Source: Aptenodytes patagonicus (Eukaryota; Chordata; Aves; Sphenisciformes; Spheniscidae). Taken from it: a DNA stretch of 64,000 nucleotides. A model generated the notes under the pieces. The model searched no databases, was not told the origin of the DNA, and saw nothing but the letters and a program-made list of their open reading frames with translations. Positions 10,854 through 22,813 of this stretch are shown here, in pieces (position 1 is the stretch's first letter; every line of letters begins with the position of its first letter). Location of the stretch: positions 37,500,854 through 37,564,853 of the forward strand of contig NC_134953.1 of assembly GCF_965638725.1 (NCBI RefSeq), read 5' to 3'. The translations under genes were made by a program, and so were the position numbers.

Positions 10854-12853
10854 GTAAGGCAGGTATCTTGAAGAGGGGACCCAGCAATCTAAGCTCCCTG
10901 TGAACGCTCTTGTTACCTTGTAATTATCGGCACGGCTCCAAAGCTGTGTGGAAGGAACAGCCCTGCAGCATCAGAGAAGAAGGAAGGAGTGGAAGGAGGA
11001 CTCAGTTTCCAGTAAAGAGAGTTCATTCATCAAAGTCCTTTCCTCCCTACTCTGAGCTCTCCGCCTTTTCCTACCATAGCTAATCTTTACTAGACCTGAC
11101 TGTACAGCAACCCCCCAAAAAAAAGATTTTAGATTAAGAGACTGATACACAACATCTACCATTACAGTAACAAAATCAGGTATTACCAGGGTGTTTATTC
11201 CACCATGGCAATTTCCAACTTTTTTTACTTCATGGCTGCCATGTTTTCCTCCTCTCACCCCCAAGTCTTACAGACCCCTGTTTCCTCAAAACTCCCCTGT
11301 AACCTCTCAAACTTTGGCCAGTTCCACCTCCTTGGTCTCCTGAAGAAATCAGAAGACTTTGCAGCTAAAATTCTGTGCTGCCTCTCCATCTTTGCTCCTT
11401 ACTATTTGGGAACTACTGGTCAAGAGCATAATCAGCAGTATGATGGAATGGCTAAATGATCAGGGATGCAAGTCCCCGTGATTTGGGATCTTTGCTGGTT
11501 CTTTAATTAACTTTCTATAAGATTTCAGACGACACATTTTCTGAACCTTGTTTCTTCAGCAAATGGAATATATCTAAGGATAGGCTATGTCCTTATTTAC
11601 TATTCACCAGTTTCTGAAATTCTATTTAAAAAATAAGAATTGCACTTTTGGAATTGCTCAAGTATTTCTCTTCCAAACCACAGACCATTTCCTTCCTATA
11701 ACAAAGCAACAAAACCCATCGTAATAGCACTATCTGACAGATTAAAGTGGGATTCTGAAGATCCAAGCTTGCCACAGAAGTAGAATAAAACATAAGCCTG
11801 TTCTCAGAGATGTCAGTGCCCTTCAATAGAAGCAGGAATGCAAGCTCTGGACTTACAAACTGCATAAATCCAGGTCTGAGCAAACTCATTTCGTTACTGC
11901 TACAGGCCTATATATGGTAATACAAATTTCCCCACAAGACAGTTTATAATGACTTAAGCAAGATATTCTTGCAGCTGTCTATGTTAGTGTAGCTAGGCAG
12001 CGTCTGCTACCAGAAAAATCCATTCAGGTGTAACTGTAGTGGTCACCATGCCCAGGATAAACATTGGTTTGGTCTCAAAAACTGAAGCTGGCTGTTGGTC
12101 TGAAGCTTCACATGTCACAGCAAGAGACATTTGGTCAAATGCCTCTCGGTCTAGACAAGAGACATCCTCATGCAAAACAGAGTAGTAATGAGAGGTTTCT
12201 AATTGAATTCAGTGGATTAGGAGGAGGCTCATAATCACATCAAACTATCTGGAAATGGTCATTTATGTAGGAATATACTGTTTTTCTTGCATCATCTGTT
12301 TAATCTTCTAAAGATTTAAATGTGATATGTTTTGCTTTCTCAGTTACACCAGCTAGAAATCTGGTCAAGTTTTAACCTGAAGGTAAATTACTCTGAAAAT
12401 ATTTCACTTTCTTCCTAGCTTTCTCTTTTAGTAGGTATAGTTTTCCTTATTTAATTCTGAATTGAAATATATAGCAGTATTCATTTCTATAATTAGCAGG
12501 TGAGTAATATTTGAACACAAAATCCTCAAAAATGTGGTATATTTTAATGATCTTTTTTGATGAACAGTGTGCAAGAGTATAGTTTTTTCATAGGGACTTA
12601 GCAGAATTACATGTTTGATTGTTTAGCTGCCTTTGAAAAACCTCAGTTTCATTAGTTACATTCTGCAAACTTAAGATGCAGTGAGAATCTGTGTCTGCAG
12701 ACTAAATTCAGACTGTTTCAATATGTCCTAGTCTACGTAGGTTTTTTTATTTTCACTCATTTTAGAATTAGTCTAACGACTAGATGCAAACGACTGCAAA
12801 TACCACAGAACACGACTCGTCTTGTTCAGAACCATGCCTCTCTCACTCTGCAG

Positions 12854-13075
12854 GAATACAGGATATCAAGCTTTGAGCAGAGGCTGATGAATGAAATAGA
12901 ATTTCGCCTTGAACGTACCCCAGTGGATGAATCAGACGATGAAGTCCAACACGAGGAAATCCCTACAGGCAAATACATAGCACCAATCTTTGATAAGAGA
13001 CTCAAGCATTTTCGGGTAATGGAAGGATCTCCTATTACATTCACTTGCAAAATAGTTGGAATACCTGTTCCCAAG
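12854..13075 (+). CDS. MYPN: MYPN exon: linker and start of Ig3
   Basis: 222 bp, 74 codons, phase 0 at both ends. The acceptor is TCACTCTGCAG and the donor AAG|GTAGGT. It starts EYRISSFEQRLMNEIEFRLE, the signature block of the family, followed by an acidic linker (VDESDDEVQHEE). Ig3 then starts at APIFDKRLKHFRV, with its first Cys in the FTCKIVG strand. An in-frame Met at local codon 61 (LMNEIEF) could serve as an internal start for a short isoform. Confidence 0.96.
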
Positions 13076-13612
13076 GTAGGTCATTCTCACTGTTAGCGGT
13101 AAAGGAATAAAAATCAACTACACGCTATTTTCTATACATCCCTCTGGAAAGTCTCACTCCTAAGAACATGGCTCTGTGGAGAGAGCTCTAAAACAAATTA
13201 TTCCCCCCCAGCTTTCTAAAATAACAATATCTGCTCCTGAGCATGTATCAGGCTTTGATGTACTGTATGCACTGCCTCACAACCACCTGACTCCAAGAGA
13301 AACAGAACTTCATAAACCCCCAAAAATTAACTTCTTAGAAAGATGAGAACTGATCTGAGATAACCAGTAATGTGTCTATAGCCAAGAAAAGAGAACCTGA
13401 CAGGCCCAGCTATGTGAAGGAGATACGCAGCTTTCTGAGTTCAACCTGGAATCATTCTATTTCACATTGTAACTGATCTGCAAATTTTATAATATTCTAA
13501 AATTTTTACTAGCAATCGGTCAACTTATGTCATGTTCTTATCTACATTTTTTCTAGTTGCTATTCCACTACAGAGCAAGTGTTAAGTCACTGGGGGGGTC
13601 TGATCACTACAG

Positions 13613-13762
13613 GTATACTGGTTCAAGGATGGCAAGCAGATTTCGAAGAAAAATACGCATTTCAAAATGAACAGAGAAGAAGATGGAACATGTTCTTTAC
13701 ATATTGAAGCTTCTACTAATGATGATGATGGCAACTATACGATTATGGCTGCAAACCCACAA
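13613..13762 (+). CDS. MYPN: MYPN exon: core of Ig3
   Basis: 150 bp, 50 codons, phase 0 at both ends. The acceptor is ATCACTACAG and the donor CAA|GTAAGG. It encodes the Ig3 core: the Trp strand VYWFKDGKQISKK, the strand GTCSLHIEA and the I-set motif DDDGNYTIMAANPQ. No internal stop or frame break is present. Confidence 0.96.
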
Positions 13763-14689
13763 GTAAGGTGTTTTATTTTCCTCTACAAAAATGCTTCTTT
13801 CATCTTTTCCTAATATATGTTAATAGGAACACAGATTGGGCCACCTAGTCTGACATCGAGTGGTGACTGTATCAAATTTCAGATGCTTCAGAGGATAGGA
13901 GAGGAAACCATGTAATGAAGAATGACGAAACTATTCCCCTACTCTTACGCATCCCAGTCACAATCACTAAAGACATTTTTTTACCTTAATAACTCCTGCT
14001 CCATCTTCTGACACCCCGCCCCAATGCTGATAGATACCTTTTGAGATGAGGTGGTAAGACAGACATGGTATTTCAGGCAGAAAGAATAGAGCAAGGGGAA
14101 AAAAAATTTACACCAAATTTGGAAGTGTTACCAAACACAATTATTCTTTATTTAGGATGCAAAGATGTGGATCTGCAAATAGTCTCATCCCCTAATACCA
14201 TTCTCCTTCACCCTATGTGCTAGCTTAGCTGTTTATTTAGCAGTACACTCAAGTGTATCAGGCAACTTTTTCCAGTTTAAATTTTTCCTTTTTTCAGAAT
14301 TATATTTCAGCCCAACTACTTTTCAGTTTCTGTGTGGCTGCATAAACAAGTATGCTAGTACAAAGATACTAGCAGACAGTACCTGTGGAGACACAGTGGC
14401 AGGAATTAACAAGCAGGGATAGACTGGTTTACATAGCACCAATGCTAAATGCATTGCCACAGCCTTGAAGAGTCTGAGAAACACACTGCTCTAGACACAA
14501 AGAAAACCCTGCCTCAACTGCACTCCACTGCATGCTAATAGCATTTGCTTTGAAAAAGTAATATTTACACTATAGTTCAGTTACTTTATAAAAATAAATC
14601 CTAATGCATTGTAAATGTTAAATATTTGTACTTTAAAATGAAATGAGCTATTAACCAACTATTAATTCTGTTTCCATTGTGATTTGCAG

Positions 14690-14769
14690 GGGAGAATCAG
14701 TTGTTCAGGCCACCTGATGGTTCAGAGTATCCCTGTTCGGGGCCGAATACCAGCAATTCAGCCTCACAG
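14690..14769 (+). CDS. MYPN: MYPN exon: end of Ig3 and inter-Ig linker
   Basis: 80 bp. The acceptor is TGATTTGCAG and the donor CAG|GTAAAA. It encodes the last strand of Ig3 (GRISCSGHLMVQS) and the basic, variable linker (IPVRGRIPAIQPHR) before Ig4. It ends after two bases of an Arg codon that the next exon completes. Confidence 0.95.
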
Positions 14770-15287
14770 GTAAAAGGAAAGACAAGTCCTTCAGACCCTC
14801 TTTATGCTTCTTACTGAAGGCATTCAAAGTAACTAGCTACTGTACTTCAATGCACTCTGTACTTCAGTTCTCAACCATAAAATGGAAATAACAGCAGCAG
14901 TTCCCTCCCAGCAGGTCACTTCTAGAATGTAACATTTTTGAAGGTCATCTTCAAATACAGGGAAGTTTAAGTGTAGAGCATTATTTCATTTACCTGTTGC
15001 AGTGGAGTTAAAGGCAAGGGATGGATTAGCAAGATGAAATTCAGCCAAAAAAGCAAAAAGAAGTAAAGGACAGCCTGGGAATCCTACAATACTACACCAT
15101 ATAGTTAATTTGATAATCTTTCTAAATGGAAAATATGCAAGTATTAAATTACAATCAGTCCATTTCTTTCTGCCCTTTTATTTAACTCAAGCTATCTGTT
15201 CATTCTTTTCCACAATTTCTTCCTTTTTTTAAGCATTAGGGAAAAAAAGTTTGACTTCCAACCATACATGCAATTTTTGTGTTGCAG

Positions 15288-15414
15288 AACACGAGCCCGG
15301 GTACCAGAAGGAGACAAAGAGGCAGTTCAAGAACGCTTTTTCAGGCCATACTTTCTACAGGCTCCAGGTGACATGGTAGCACACGAAGGGCGACTTTGTA
15401 GGTTGGATTGTAAG
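15288..15414 (+). CDS. MYPN: MYPN exon: start of Ig4
   Basis: 127 bp. The acceptor is TTGTGTTGCAG and the donor AAG|GTATTA, which is somewhat weak after +3. The first base completes the split Arg codon. The exon encodes ARVPEGDKEAVQERFFRPYF and then QAPGDMVAHEGRLCRLDCK, the first strands of Ig4 with its first Cys. It ends in phase 0. Confidence 0.95.
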
Positions 15415-16958
15415 GTATTAACTGTTTGCTCTGTTCATTCTCACTTTCCCTACCTCTGTACATGTATTGCTAGGTGTTTTCGTGTTCCTTATTGCATGTA
15501 TGAACACTTTCTGTTAAAGTTTTAATGCTTCATTTTAAAAAATTATTTCTTATTGCCATTGCCTCTGAGCTGATTCAGGGGATTTCTTTTCAACACACAC
15601 TATATGGAATGAAAAACACAGAAAACACAACCCCAGAAATAGAAGGCTTTACTTACAAGGTTGTTCAAATTACTAGATATGTTCACCATGTCCTTTACCA
15701 GTCCGAACTCCAGAAGTTCATCTGGGAATGACAGGTCCTTCTGCTCCATTATCAGATTCTTGAACATAATCCAGAATAGCACAAAACCGTAAGAAAGAGA
15801 GGATTCAGCATGTTGTATTCTGTTCAAACAAATGTTCCCATTGTATTGACTGAATTACTGAAGATTAATACTCCCTGAAAAGAGGGAACAGAGCCCAGTT
15901 CATTTTACGCTTCTCCAGCATGCACAGATGCAGAAACATCCCCATTTACAGATTCAAATCCCCACATGAGAGAGTTGTCAGAGATTAGAGTACACGGAGT
16001 GAACATCCTGCTATTGAACAGCTTTAAGAAAAACTCATCTGCTCCAACATATTTTGGTAGTCCCTCTATGTCCCAGTAGCACAGCAAAGGTGGTAGTGCT
16101 GACACCGACCTCTTCCACGCTCCAGAATGTCTCCTACCCTAAAGAGGGTAGAAGCTCTGAAGCAGAAGTTAATGCCCTGAAGATGAACAAGATTCATTAC
16201 TACTTAATTTACGATGTAAAGTTTACTAGGGAGCATGCCAAAGAATTTGGTTATTCTTAGCTCGCTATCCTGGCAGAGCTTGTGAAGCCTTAAAGCATGT
16301 CTGGTATTGCACAAACCTGGAAGACAGCAGTCCTCGTTCAGGCAAGTCCCACTTCCCTCTTTCTCTGGTTTGTAGAATATTGTTTGGAAAGCAATATTTT
16401 AGACATGAGTAAGTACTTCTATCTATTGGAAAGTTCTTTAAGACTATAACACAGTCTAAAAATCTTTCTAAAAATAATCTATAGTGCTCTAAAGTATGTA
16501 AGTTTAACAGCTACAAAGAACTGTATCATTCTTCATCAAAATTTACGAAATACAAAGTCATTTGTATAGAACTCTTTTTCATCTCTGTTAAACTCTGTAG
16601 TGGTTTAGATCCAGGGTTTTGATTTATACTCAGCATTTAAAACAAAGAAAACTAGCAGATTACTAGGAGTCTTTTGTGAATCTGATATATAACCAAGTTT
16701 CTTCCTTTCTGACTAAGAAAAATGTAGGTATTTCATGCATTTGCTTCTCTTGGGATGTTGTTGCTTGTTTGTTTTCTATTTTTCTCCCTTTTGGAACGAA
16801 TCAGCAGAAAAACAGAAGCTGAGAAATAAAAAAAACATCTTTCTGTTCTAGATTCTGACATCATTCAGATGGTATCTGAAAAAAAGGCTTATCTATGAAT
16901 TTACTAAAATCTATTTGTCAGTTTGACATTTGTCTCTAGCTGTTTCACTGTCTGTTAG

Positions 16959-17166
16959 GTGAGTGGGTTACCAACTCCAGACCTGACATGGCTTCTGAAC
17001 GGCAAACCCGTCCTACCAGATGGCACCCACAAGATGCTGGTCAGAGAGACTGGAGTTCACTCTCTCCTTATTGATCCTCTCTCACAAAACGATGCTGGAA
17101 CTTATACTTGCCTTGCCACTAATAAAACAGGACAAAACTCATTTAGTCTGGAGCTCACTGTTGTAG
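16959..17166 (+). CDS. MYPN: MYPN exon: core of Ig4
   Basis: 208 bp. The acceptor is CTGTCTGTTAG and the donor GTAG|GTAAGA. It encodes VSGLPTPDLTWLLNGKPV, then HKMLVRETGVHSLLIDPL and the I-set motif NDAGTYTCLATNKTGQNSF. This completes Ig4 and is nearly identical to mammalian MYPN. It ends one base into an Ala codon. Confidence 0.96.
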
Positions 17167-17872
17167 GTAAGAATCACTGAAAAACTAGTCACAATGATGA
17201 AGTTACTTGTACGCACTTCTTCAAACTTACCTTACTTAGTTTCCCTATAGACAAGTATAAATAAATAGTTAATCCGTTCATAGTAGGAGAGTTCAACAGC
17301 TATAGAACTCATCTGATGGAGGGAAATGAACCTCGTGCTCAGTCGATAGGTACGCTCCTGTTATTAACAGAGGGCTGTAAGAATTCTGTCTCATCATCAC
17401 TTTACCTCTCTTGTCTTGGCAAAATGACATTCTTAATTTTCTCCCCAGAAAATGCTTCAGGTTTGACTTCATAGTATATGTTAAGGTCTCCCAGATTTCA
17501 GTCCCAATTTTATTAGTTTAAAAATGTTTTTAAATAGAAAAATACAAATCTGAATACTGTTCTTTATAATGCCTTAAAAGATGTGAGATATTGAAATTCA
17601 TAGATCTGGCATTAATTTCCTGCAATGATAGTATGTTTAGACCATTAGATATGCATACATTCTTTTATGAACATCAGTTCTGCCTATTATTTTCTTTATG
17701 TTCCCTTACAGAGGCTATGTCATGGCATTTCACTTTCCTTCCAATATCCCATTAAAAATTCACAACCTATTTTAATATGACAAGAATAATTTTGGTTGTG
17801 TTCTTCCATACTGTTCAAAGTGAAACAAAGAATAAAATATCTGTTGTCCAATAAATCTTTTTCTTTTTCCAG

Positions 17873-18038
17873 CAAAGGAAGTAAAAAAAGCCCCCATGTT
17901 TTTGGAGAAGCTTCAGAACTGTGGTGTTCCTGAAGGGTACCCCGTCAGATTAGAGTGCAGAGTTGTGGGAATGCCACCCCCCATATTTTACTGGAAGAAG
18001 GATAATGAGACCATCCCATCAAACAGAGAGAGGATGAG
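17873..18038 (+). CDS. MYPN: MYPN exon: first half of Ig5
   Basis: 166 bp. The acceptor is TTCTTTTTCCAG and the donor GAG|GTACTG. It completes the split Ala codon and encodes KEVKKAPMFLEKLQNCGVPE, then RLECRVVGMPPPIFYWKKDN, the first Cys and core Trp of Ig5. It ends two bases into a Ser codon. An open frame continues past the donor to 18219, but the family match stops exactly at the donor, so that extension is intron. Confidence 0.95.
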
Positions 18039-20290
18039 GTACTGTACCATCGTACCCATGCTTGGAGTTTCTTGTGGCTGGACCAACTGTTTCCATGACA
18101 ACCTGTGTGATAAGTACAGGTGGCGTTCTTCTTACAACAACTTCTTTCACCCACATAAAGTTTTAAAAAGCTGGCTTCACTGTGAGGTGAACAATAGCTG
18201 TTTCCTTGGTTCAGAATAAAGGCATGGAGCATAATATGCCACTGCTTCAGAGAATAGTGATAGATAGACCTTTCGGGTCATAGGCCTGATACAGCATATG
18301 CATCTTCTTATCAAAGATACTATGATATGGTATTTTAATGCATTTTAGCACCTTATTCTCTCTCTAAACCGTTTTTTCCTCAGTTTAGTTCTAACTATGG
18401 ATGAATTCAAACTCAGAACAGTTAGAACATGGTTTTGAATGCCCCAGAGTATGGGATAATAGAGAGTTTAGCATATCAGATACAGAGGCTGATAACAAAG
18501 TTTGGTCACAAACATAGGCAAAGACTTTGATCCATGCTTACAAAATACAACAATGTTCGGGTTCAGCTCTTGCATTCAAATGCATCACTATTTTTTAGGT
18601 TTTGCAAAAGAAAAGCTGATGAAATAATGTGCCTGGCTGTAATTAATGAGAAATTAATTGCTTTCATTTATTTTGTAAAGATTTCTACTTCAGCATAAAC
18701 CTGATTTTTAATATTTTATTTCACTTGGCTCCAACTAATGATCTGATGCAGTCGTTGGATCTCTGAGATCAACTTCAAGAAGTACTACATTTTCACATGC
18801 ATACCCCGCGCTCTGCAGCAGCACTTGTTATGAATGCACACCTATCATGAGGGAAAGCTTACTTGGAAAAAATCCTTCAGTGGTCTCCCTGTCCCCACTG
18901 AGAGACTGCTGTCCCTCTCCAAAAAGCCCACCTGACTCTGATCTTCTATAGCCTGTAGTCTTTATTCCTCTGCCTCTAGGCAGATTATTCAAGGATTTAT
19001 TTCAAGTACTGGTACTTTCACAGGAATTATGGTTATATACATGCAAACACTGTAATTAATGTAAAATGAACAACTGTCCTAAAATGCCTCATTTCCAGTC
19101 GTTTCACAGAAGCTTAGAAAACAAGTTTTTGCTTCAGCTCAGCAGAGGAATGACTAAGGGAAACCTCCCACGCTTCACAATGCCAGGAGCTAACGTCAGG
19201 CTTGTAACACCTCTGCTATTTCAGCCAGTCATGACCAGACTGTCTGCCCCCAAGGCTTCAAGTGGTTCTGCACAGATCCACGTGAGCGATGGGCAGCATT
19301 GTCCTTGTTTGTCCCTATCTTGCCTCACTATTATCTTCCTGCCTGAAGCCAAGACCTTTTTCATATCATGATATGGACATGCATGAGCTTCTATACTACT
19401 GCACCCCCAGCATAAGGCAAATTATGTAGTGCAGGGAGCAAAGGGTGAATGTTCCCTTTTTTATTAGAGCTGTCAGAAGCACAAAATGTCCTCTTGACCT
19501 GAAATTCTGTGGTTTGATGTTTCCTTCCAGTTCATAAGGAAACAAAATCTCAAATTTCAGAACTTCCTGCAACTTCAAGTATTCTGATGTGCTCGTCTCC
19601 CACCTCTTCCTTTATAATGCAGGAAACAGTTGGGTTGATAGAAAGGACCAACCACAGCCTAGAGAGCAGAGGAGCCTCAGTTCTCTTATACACTATTGAA
19701 CAGTTTTTCCCAGAAGTTGCAGCCAGAAAGTCTTGGATCACTGAAGAGCAAAGGAAGAGGAGGGAATAATGAAGCAGGTTTCTTTTAGAGCATTGACCAA
19801 ACGAATTGTTAAGATTTTGCTACTCAGGCATTTTCTCATGGAAAAGGGTGCCATAAGAAAGTTTCTGACTCGGTCTGGTTACTGTTGTGAAAAATATCAC
19901 AACTTTGTACAAAAGTTCTTGGTATTTTGTTATGTTATTCTTCCAGCTTCTGAACTAGGAAAAAAACACAATATGACCGTGCAGCAGCTTTGCATGGGTT
20001 TAGTTCATTGGAATTCAATAAACAATTCCAATACTAACACAATACTATTCAGCTCACAGTCACACCATGGCTTTGCACAGCTGAGAGGAGCAAGAACAGA
20101 TTTCAGCTATTCTGATTATTGGTTGAGGCCATACTGAAAGCAAATCTATTGACTATAAATGTCTTGGACTGCTACCTCTTTGAGAATAGAAGTTACAACG
20201 TATCTATTTAATATTTAATGTACATACTGTAAAATCTCAAAGTTGATATGCTTTTGAGAAATACTAATTCCAAAACACTTGTTTTCCCAG

Positions 20291-20424
20291 CATGCATCAA
20301 GATACAACAGGGTACGTCTGCCTCCTGATTCAACCTGCCAAGAAAGCAGATGCTGGCTGGTATACCTTGTCTGCAAAAAACGAAGTTGGTATTGTCTCTT
20401 GTACTGCTAGACTTGACATATACG
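20291..20424 (+). CDS. MYPN: MYPN exon: second half of Ig5
   Basis: 134 bp. The acceptor is TTGTTTTCCCAG and the donor ACG|GTAGGT. After completing a Ser codon it encodes MHQDTTGYVCLLIQPAKKAD, the I-set motif DAGWYTLSAKNEVGIVSC and the final strand TARLDIY. It ends one base into an Ala codon. Confidence 0.96.
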
Positions 20425-22420
20425 GTAGGTATTGGCTAGTAAATAAAACAAATCAGAATTTATTTTCTTTGACTGGTCCCAGCCCTCACCTAGTTCTTAG
20501 TCCATAAATTGCTGGTTTTGACGTGGACTAGAAATCAGTGTCACAGCATGGCCACAGCTTAATATGGCCACCAGGAGGAGGTATAATGATACAGCTAAAT
20601 GGCCAAATTAGCTCTCCTGCATCAGTTTAAAGGCAGGTAAAGAGAAAAAACAGAGGAGTAGTTTTGCACAGTATTCTCTACTCCCATTTTCCACCTTCCA
20701 AATTCCCTAAACACATAAGCATATAATAAACATGTATTCAAGTTGAACCTTAACTCTGTTCCCTCTGACACATGCCTGTGCTACAGCCCTGACCTGAGAT
20801 GGAACAATAAATTGCACACGAGAAAGCAGACCCCTTCTTCTGTGGAGCACGTATGATGCAAACTATGCCTAATTAATGGAGGCTAGTTTGCATCTGTTTG
20901 CCTAGGACTTGGAAGGTCTCAGTCCAGTTCAAGAACTACAGCACATCATTTAATTACTCTGTATCTATGCAAGATGTAATAGTTAAGACAATTTATCTAG
21001 AGCAAGAGAGTACTTCGATCACTTAAGCAGCATAATAAAACAGAAAACACATTCCACAAACTACTGGATTATAGCCGTACCCTCGAAGGGAAAATAAACA
21101 CGTTTTCAACCTTGTATTTCTCATTTTTTAAAAAAACTCACTTAATTATCAGGGATAACCACAAGTCACCAGTGCGTCTCTGTCAGTTTTCCGCCACCTT
21201 GTGGTGACATGGGCAATAGTAATGTAATGTTCAAGAGAGGGCTGGTGAGAGTCTGATTCAAAAAAGGTCACATAAAATAAAAAATAATTCCTTAGGTATC
21301 TAAATGTTGCAAGACATAAATTAAATTTTCATATAAAGGATTCAAGGTATAAACAGGAAAAAGATGGAAAGTAAGAAATGCCTCCTGATTCCAACCATGT
21401 TTTCTAAAGACTCTACAAGTCTTACCAAAGGGAGTGTCAGAAATCATTTTTCTTTGTGCTATTTTGAATGGATGGGATTGGAGGATTGGAAGTGTGGTCT
21501 GATATTTGCAATTCCATGTGCAAAGAAAGAAGTACAGTAAATAATTAGTGTATTGTTCAAATTGAAACAAATTGGGGGCTGCACAAAAAAAGGAGGCTCT
21601 TTTTCAAATACTTCCAGATAGACAGGGTCAAAATTCAGCATGGAAAGATAATGAACATTTCCTATCAATGCTTAACATGTAGATTGTAGGTCTCCCACAC
21701 TAAGCTATTCTCAGAGTATTGTAGGCTGAACTTCTACCCTTTCATTTTAATTGCTGACAGATATGTTTGTCCAGTTTGGGTGCAGACCTGGAAGTTTTGT
21801 ATAGATAAATACCAGCAAAGATAATATCAATTTCCCCTTTCTGAAGTGTTTTAAGAATGACAGCTGTTAAGTATTATATAATAGCTAAATATTCTTACAA
21901 AACTGTAACAGTATTTGTTCATATGGGAACACATTGAATGTTACTTTTAAATTCCTGAATATGTGTCTTTGGATTACACTTCTTTCAGTGTCTTTAAAAA
22001 AATCAAGGAAACATGTGTTACTAGTTGTAAGTAGTAGAAGGAAATAAAAATTGTGATCACTTCTTTAAAAAAATTCCCTGTATTACTACTTTGAAATTAA
22101 ATACCACCAAAAAAAAATATCAGGAAGAAAAGTCCCTCAGAGGATGGAGTAGTACAAAAGCAGAGCCATGTCCAGTTTGCTTATCTCTGTTCATGCTATG
22201 GTATGTTTTTAGTTTTGATTGCAAGAGCTTTGGAGAAGGCTCCAAAGATTAAATTATTAAATTTTGGACTTGTGAAATCCATGTAAGCGTTGCCATTGAA
22301 TTGAACAGGGATGGAATTCCATCTGTAAGCTTCAGTAAAGATACTCAACATATAAACTACATAAATGATAATATTTGAAATTAGAGGTTTATACAGCCTA
22401 TTCTGTTTCTGTTGCTTCAG

Positions 22421-22590
22421 CTCAGTGGCACCGTCAAATTCCACAACCAATCAAGCTTCGACCTGGTGGCAGCCGGTATGCAAACCTTACCGGTCAAGGA
22501 CTCGACATTTTTTCTGCCTTCCCAACTACTGAAAGCCCTATGCTGTTTTCATCCCCAACCCAAAAGGTGGTGGAGAGTGAAGAACTTTGA
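22421..22590 (+). CDS. MYPN: MYPN terminal coding exon
   Basis: 170 bp to the TGA at 22588-22590. The acceptor is GTTGCTTCAG. It encodes the C-terminal tail after Ig5, starting AQWHRQIPQPIKLRPGGSRY, then the conserved GLDIFSAF and the terminal VVESEEL (human ends VVESDEL). The middle of the tail is the least conserved part of the window's MYPN sequence. Confidence 0.95.
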
Positions 22591-22641
22591 AAAACAAACA
22601 AACAATTGTTCCAGTTACACCTGCAGAGATACTAGAACTGT

Positions 22642-22657
22642 GGGGGGGGGGGGGGGG
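22642..22657 (+). repeat. Run of 16 G in the MYPN 3' UTR
   Basis: An uninterrupted poly(G) tract starts 52 bp after the MYPN stop codon, on the mRNA-sense strand. It could fold as a G-quadruplex. Its length may be inexact because long homopolymers are prone to sequencing error. Confidence 0.9.
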
Positions 22658-22807
22658 AAAAAGAGGTACAAGTCAAGATGCTCAAGGTTTACAAGCAACT
22701 TGTTTGTAATTAAGTGTACTGCTGCTGCAAATGTTGCAAGTAACATATCATACAAGACTTTTGCATATTATTTTACTGCAGAATAATTGTGGTATGGAGT
22801 GTTGTGC

Positions 22808-22813
22808 AATAAA
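22808..22813 (+). terminator. MYPN: MYPN poly(A) signal candidate (AATAAA)
   Basis: AATAAA 218 bp after the stop codon, followed by a GT-containing stretch (CTGTGTAGTTTG). A variant ATTAAA lies at 22898-22903 and another AATAAA at 23688-23693. Which of these is used cannot be told from sequence. Confidence 0.45.

Larger units (their letters stand above)
696..12853 (+). other. Large MYPN intron (12.2 kb)
   Basis: This intron separates the pre-Ig3 linker exon from the Ig3 exons. It contains a GA microsatellite, a 21-bp tandem duplication, a hairpin, a MIR fragment and a CR1 tail, each listed separately. It also contains two possible alternative exons near its 3' end (10129-10320 and about 10645-10853). 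I see nothing else convincing in it; the remaining open frames are short and lack family matches. Confidence 0.6.
13763..16958 (+). other. MYPN introns between Ig3 and Ig4 exons
   Basis: Intronic sequence around the exons at 14690-14769 and 15288-15414. I recognise no repeat family or RNA gene here. Confidence 0.6.
17167..22420 (+). other. MYPN introns between Ig4 exon and last exon
   Basis: Intronic sequence around the exons at 17873-18038 and 20291-20424. Apart from those exons I see only chance-length open frames, such as 122 codons ending at 20137. Confidence 0.6.
548..22590 (+). other. MYPN: MYPN gene, 3' part (nine coding exons)
   Basis: Myopalladin is a striated-muscle Z-line, I-band and nuclear scaffold of the palladin/myotilin family; its C-terminal Ig region binds alpha-actinin and the Z-line. 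Nine exons join without a frame break: 548-695, 12854-13075, 13613-13762, 14690-14769, 15288-15414, 16959-17166, 17873-18038, 20291-20424, 22421-22590. Together they encode 467 residues, matching about the last third of the 1320-residue human protein. Local codons 50-199 hold the pre-Ig linker and Ig3, 200-311 Ig4, 312-411 Ig5, and 412-467 the tail ending in ESEEL. The residues recalled from human MYPN match almost throughout, including the FEQRLMNEIEFRLERTPVDE block. Every intron is GT-AG. The N-terminal exons, with Ig1, Ig2 and the proline-rich region, lie before the window. Palladin is the alternative paralogue, but the sequence fits MYPN better. Confidence 0.97.

Noticed and set aside
12826-13117. 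Minus-strand frames of 82 and 61 codons at the MYPN Ig3 exon
   Set aside because: Antisense shadows of the exon at 12854-13075.
18039-18219. Continuation of the MYPN Ig5 exon frame past its donor
   Set aside because: The family match stops exactly at the GT donor (18039) and resumes in phase at 20291, so this is intron that happens to be open.
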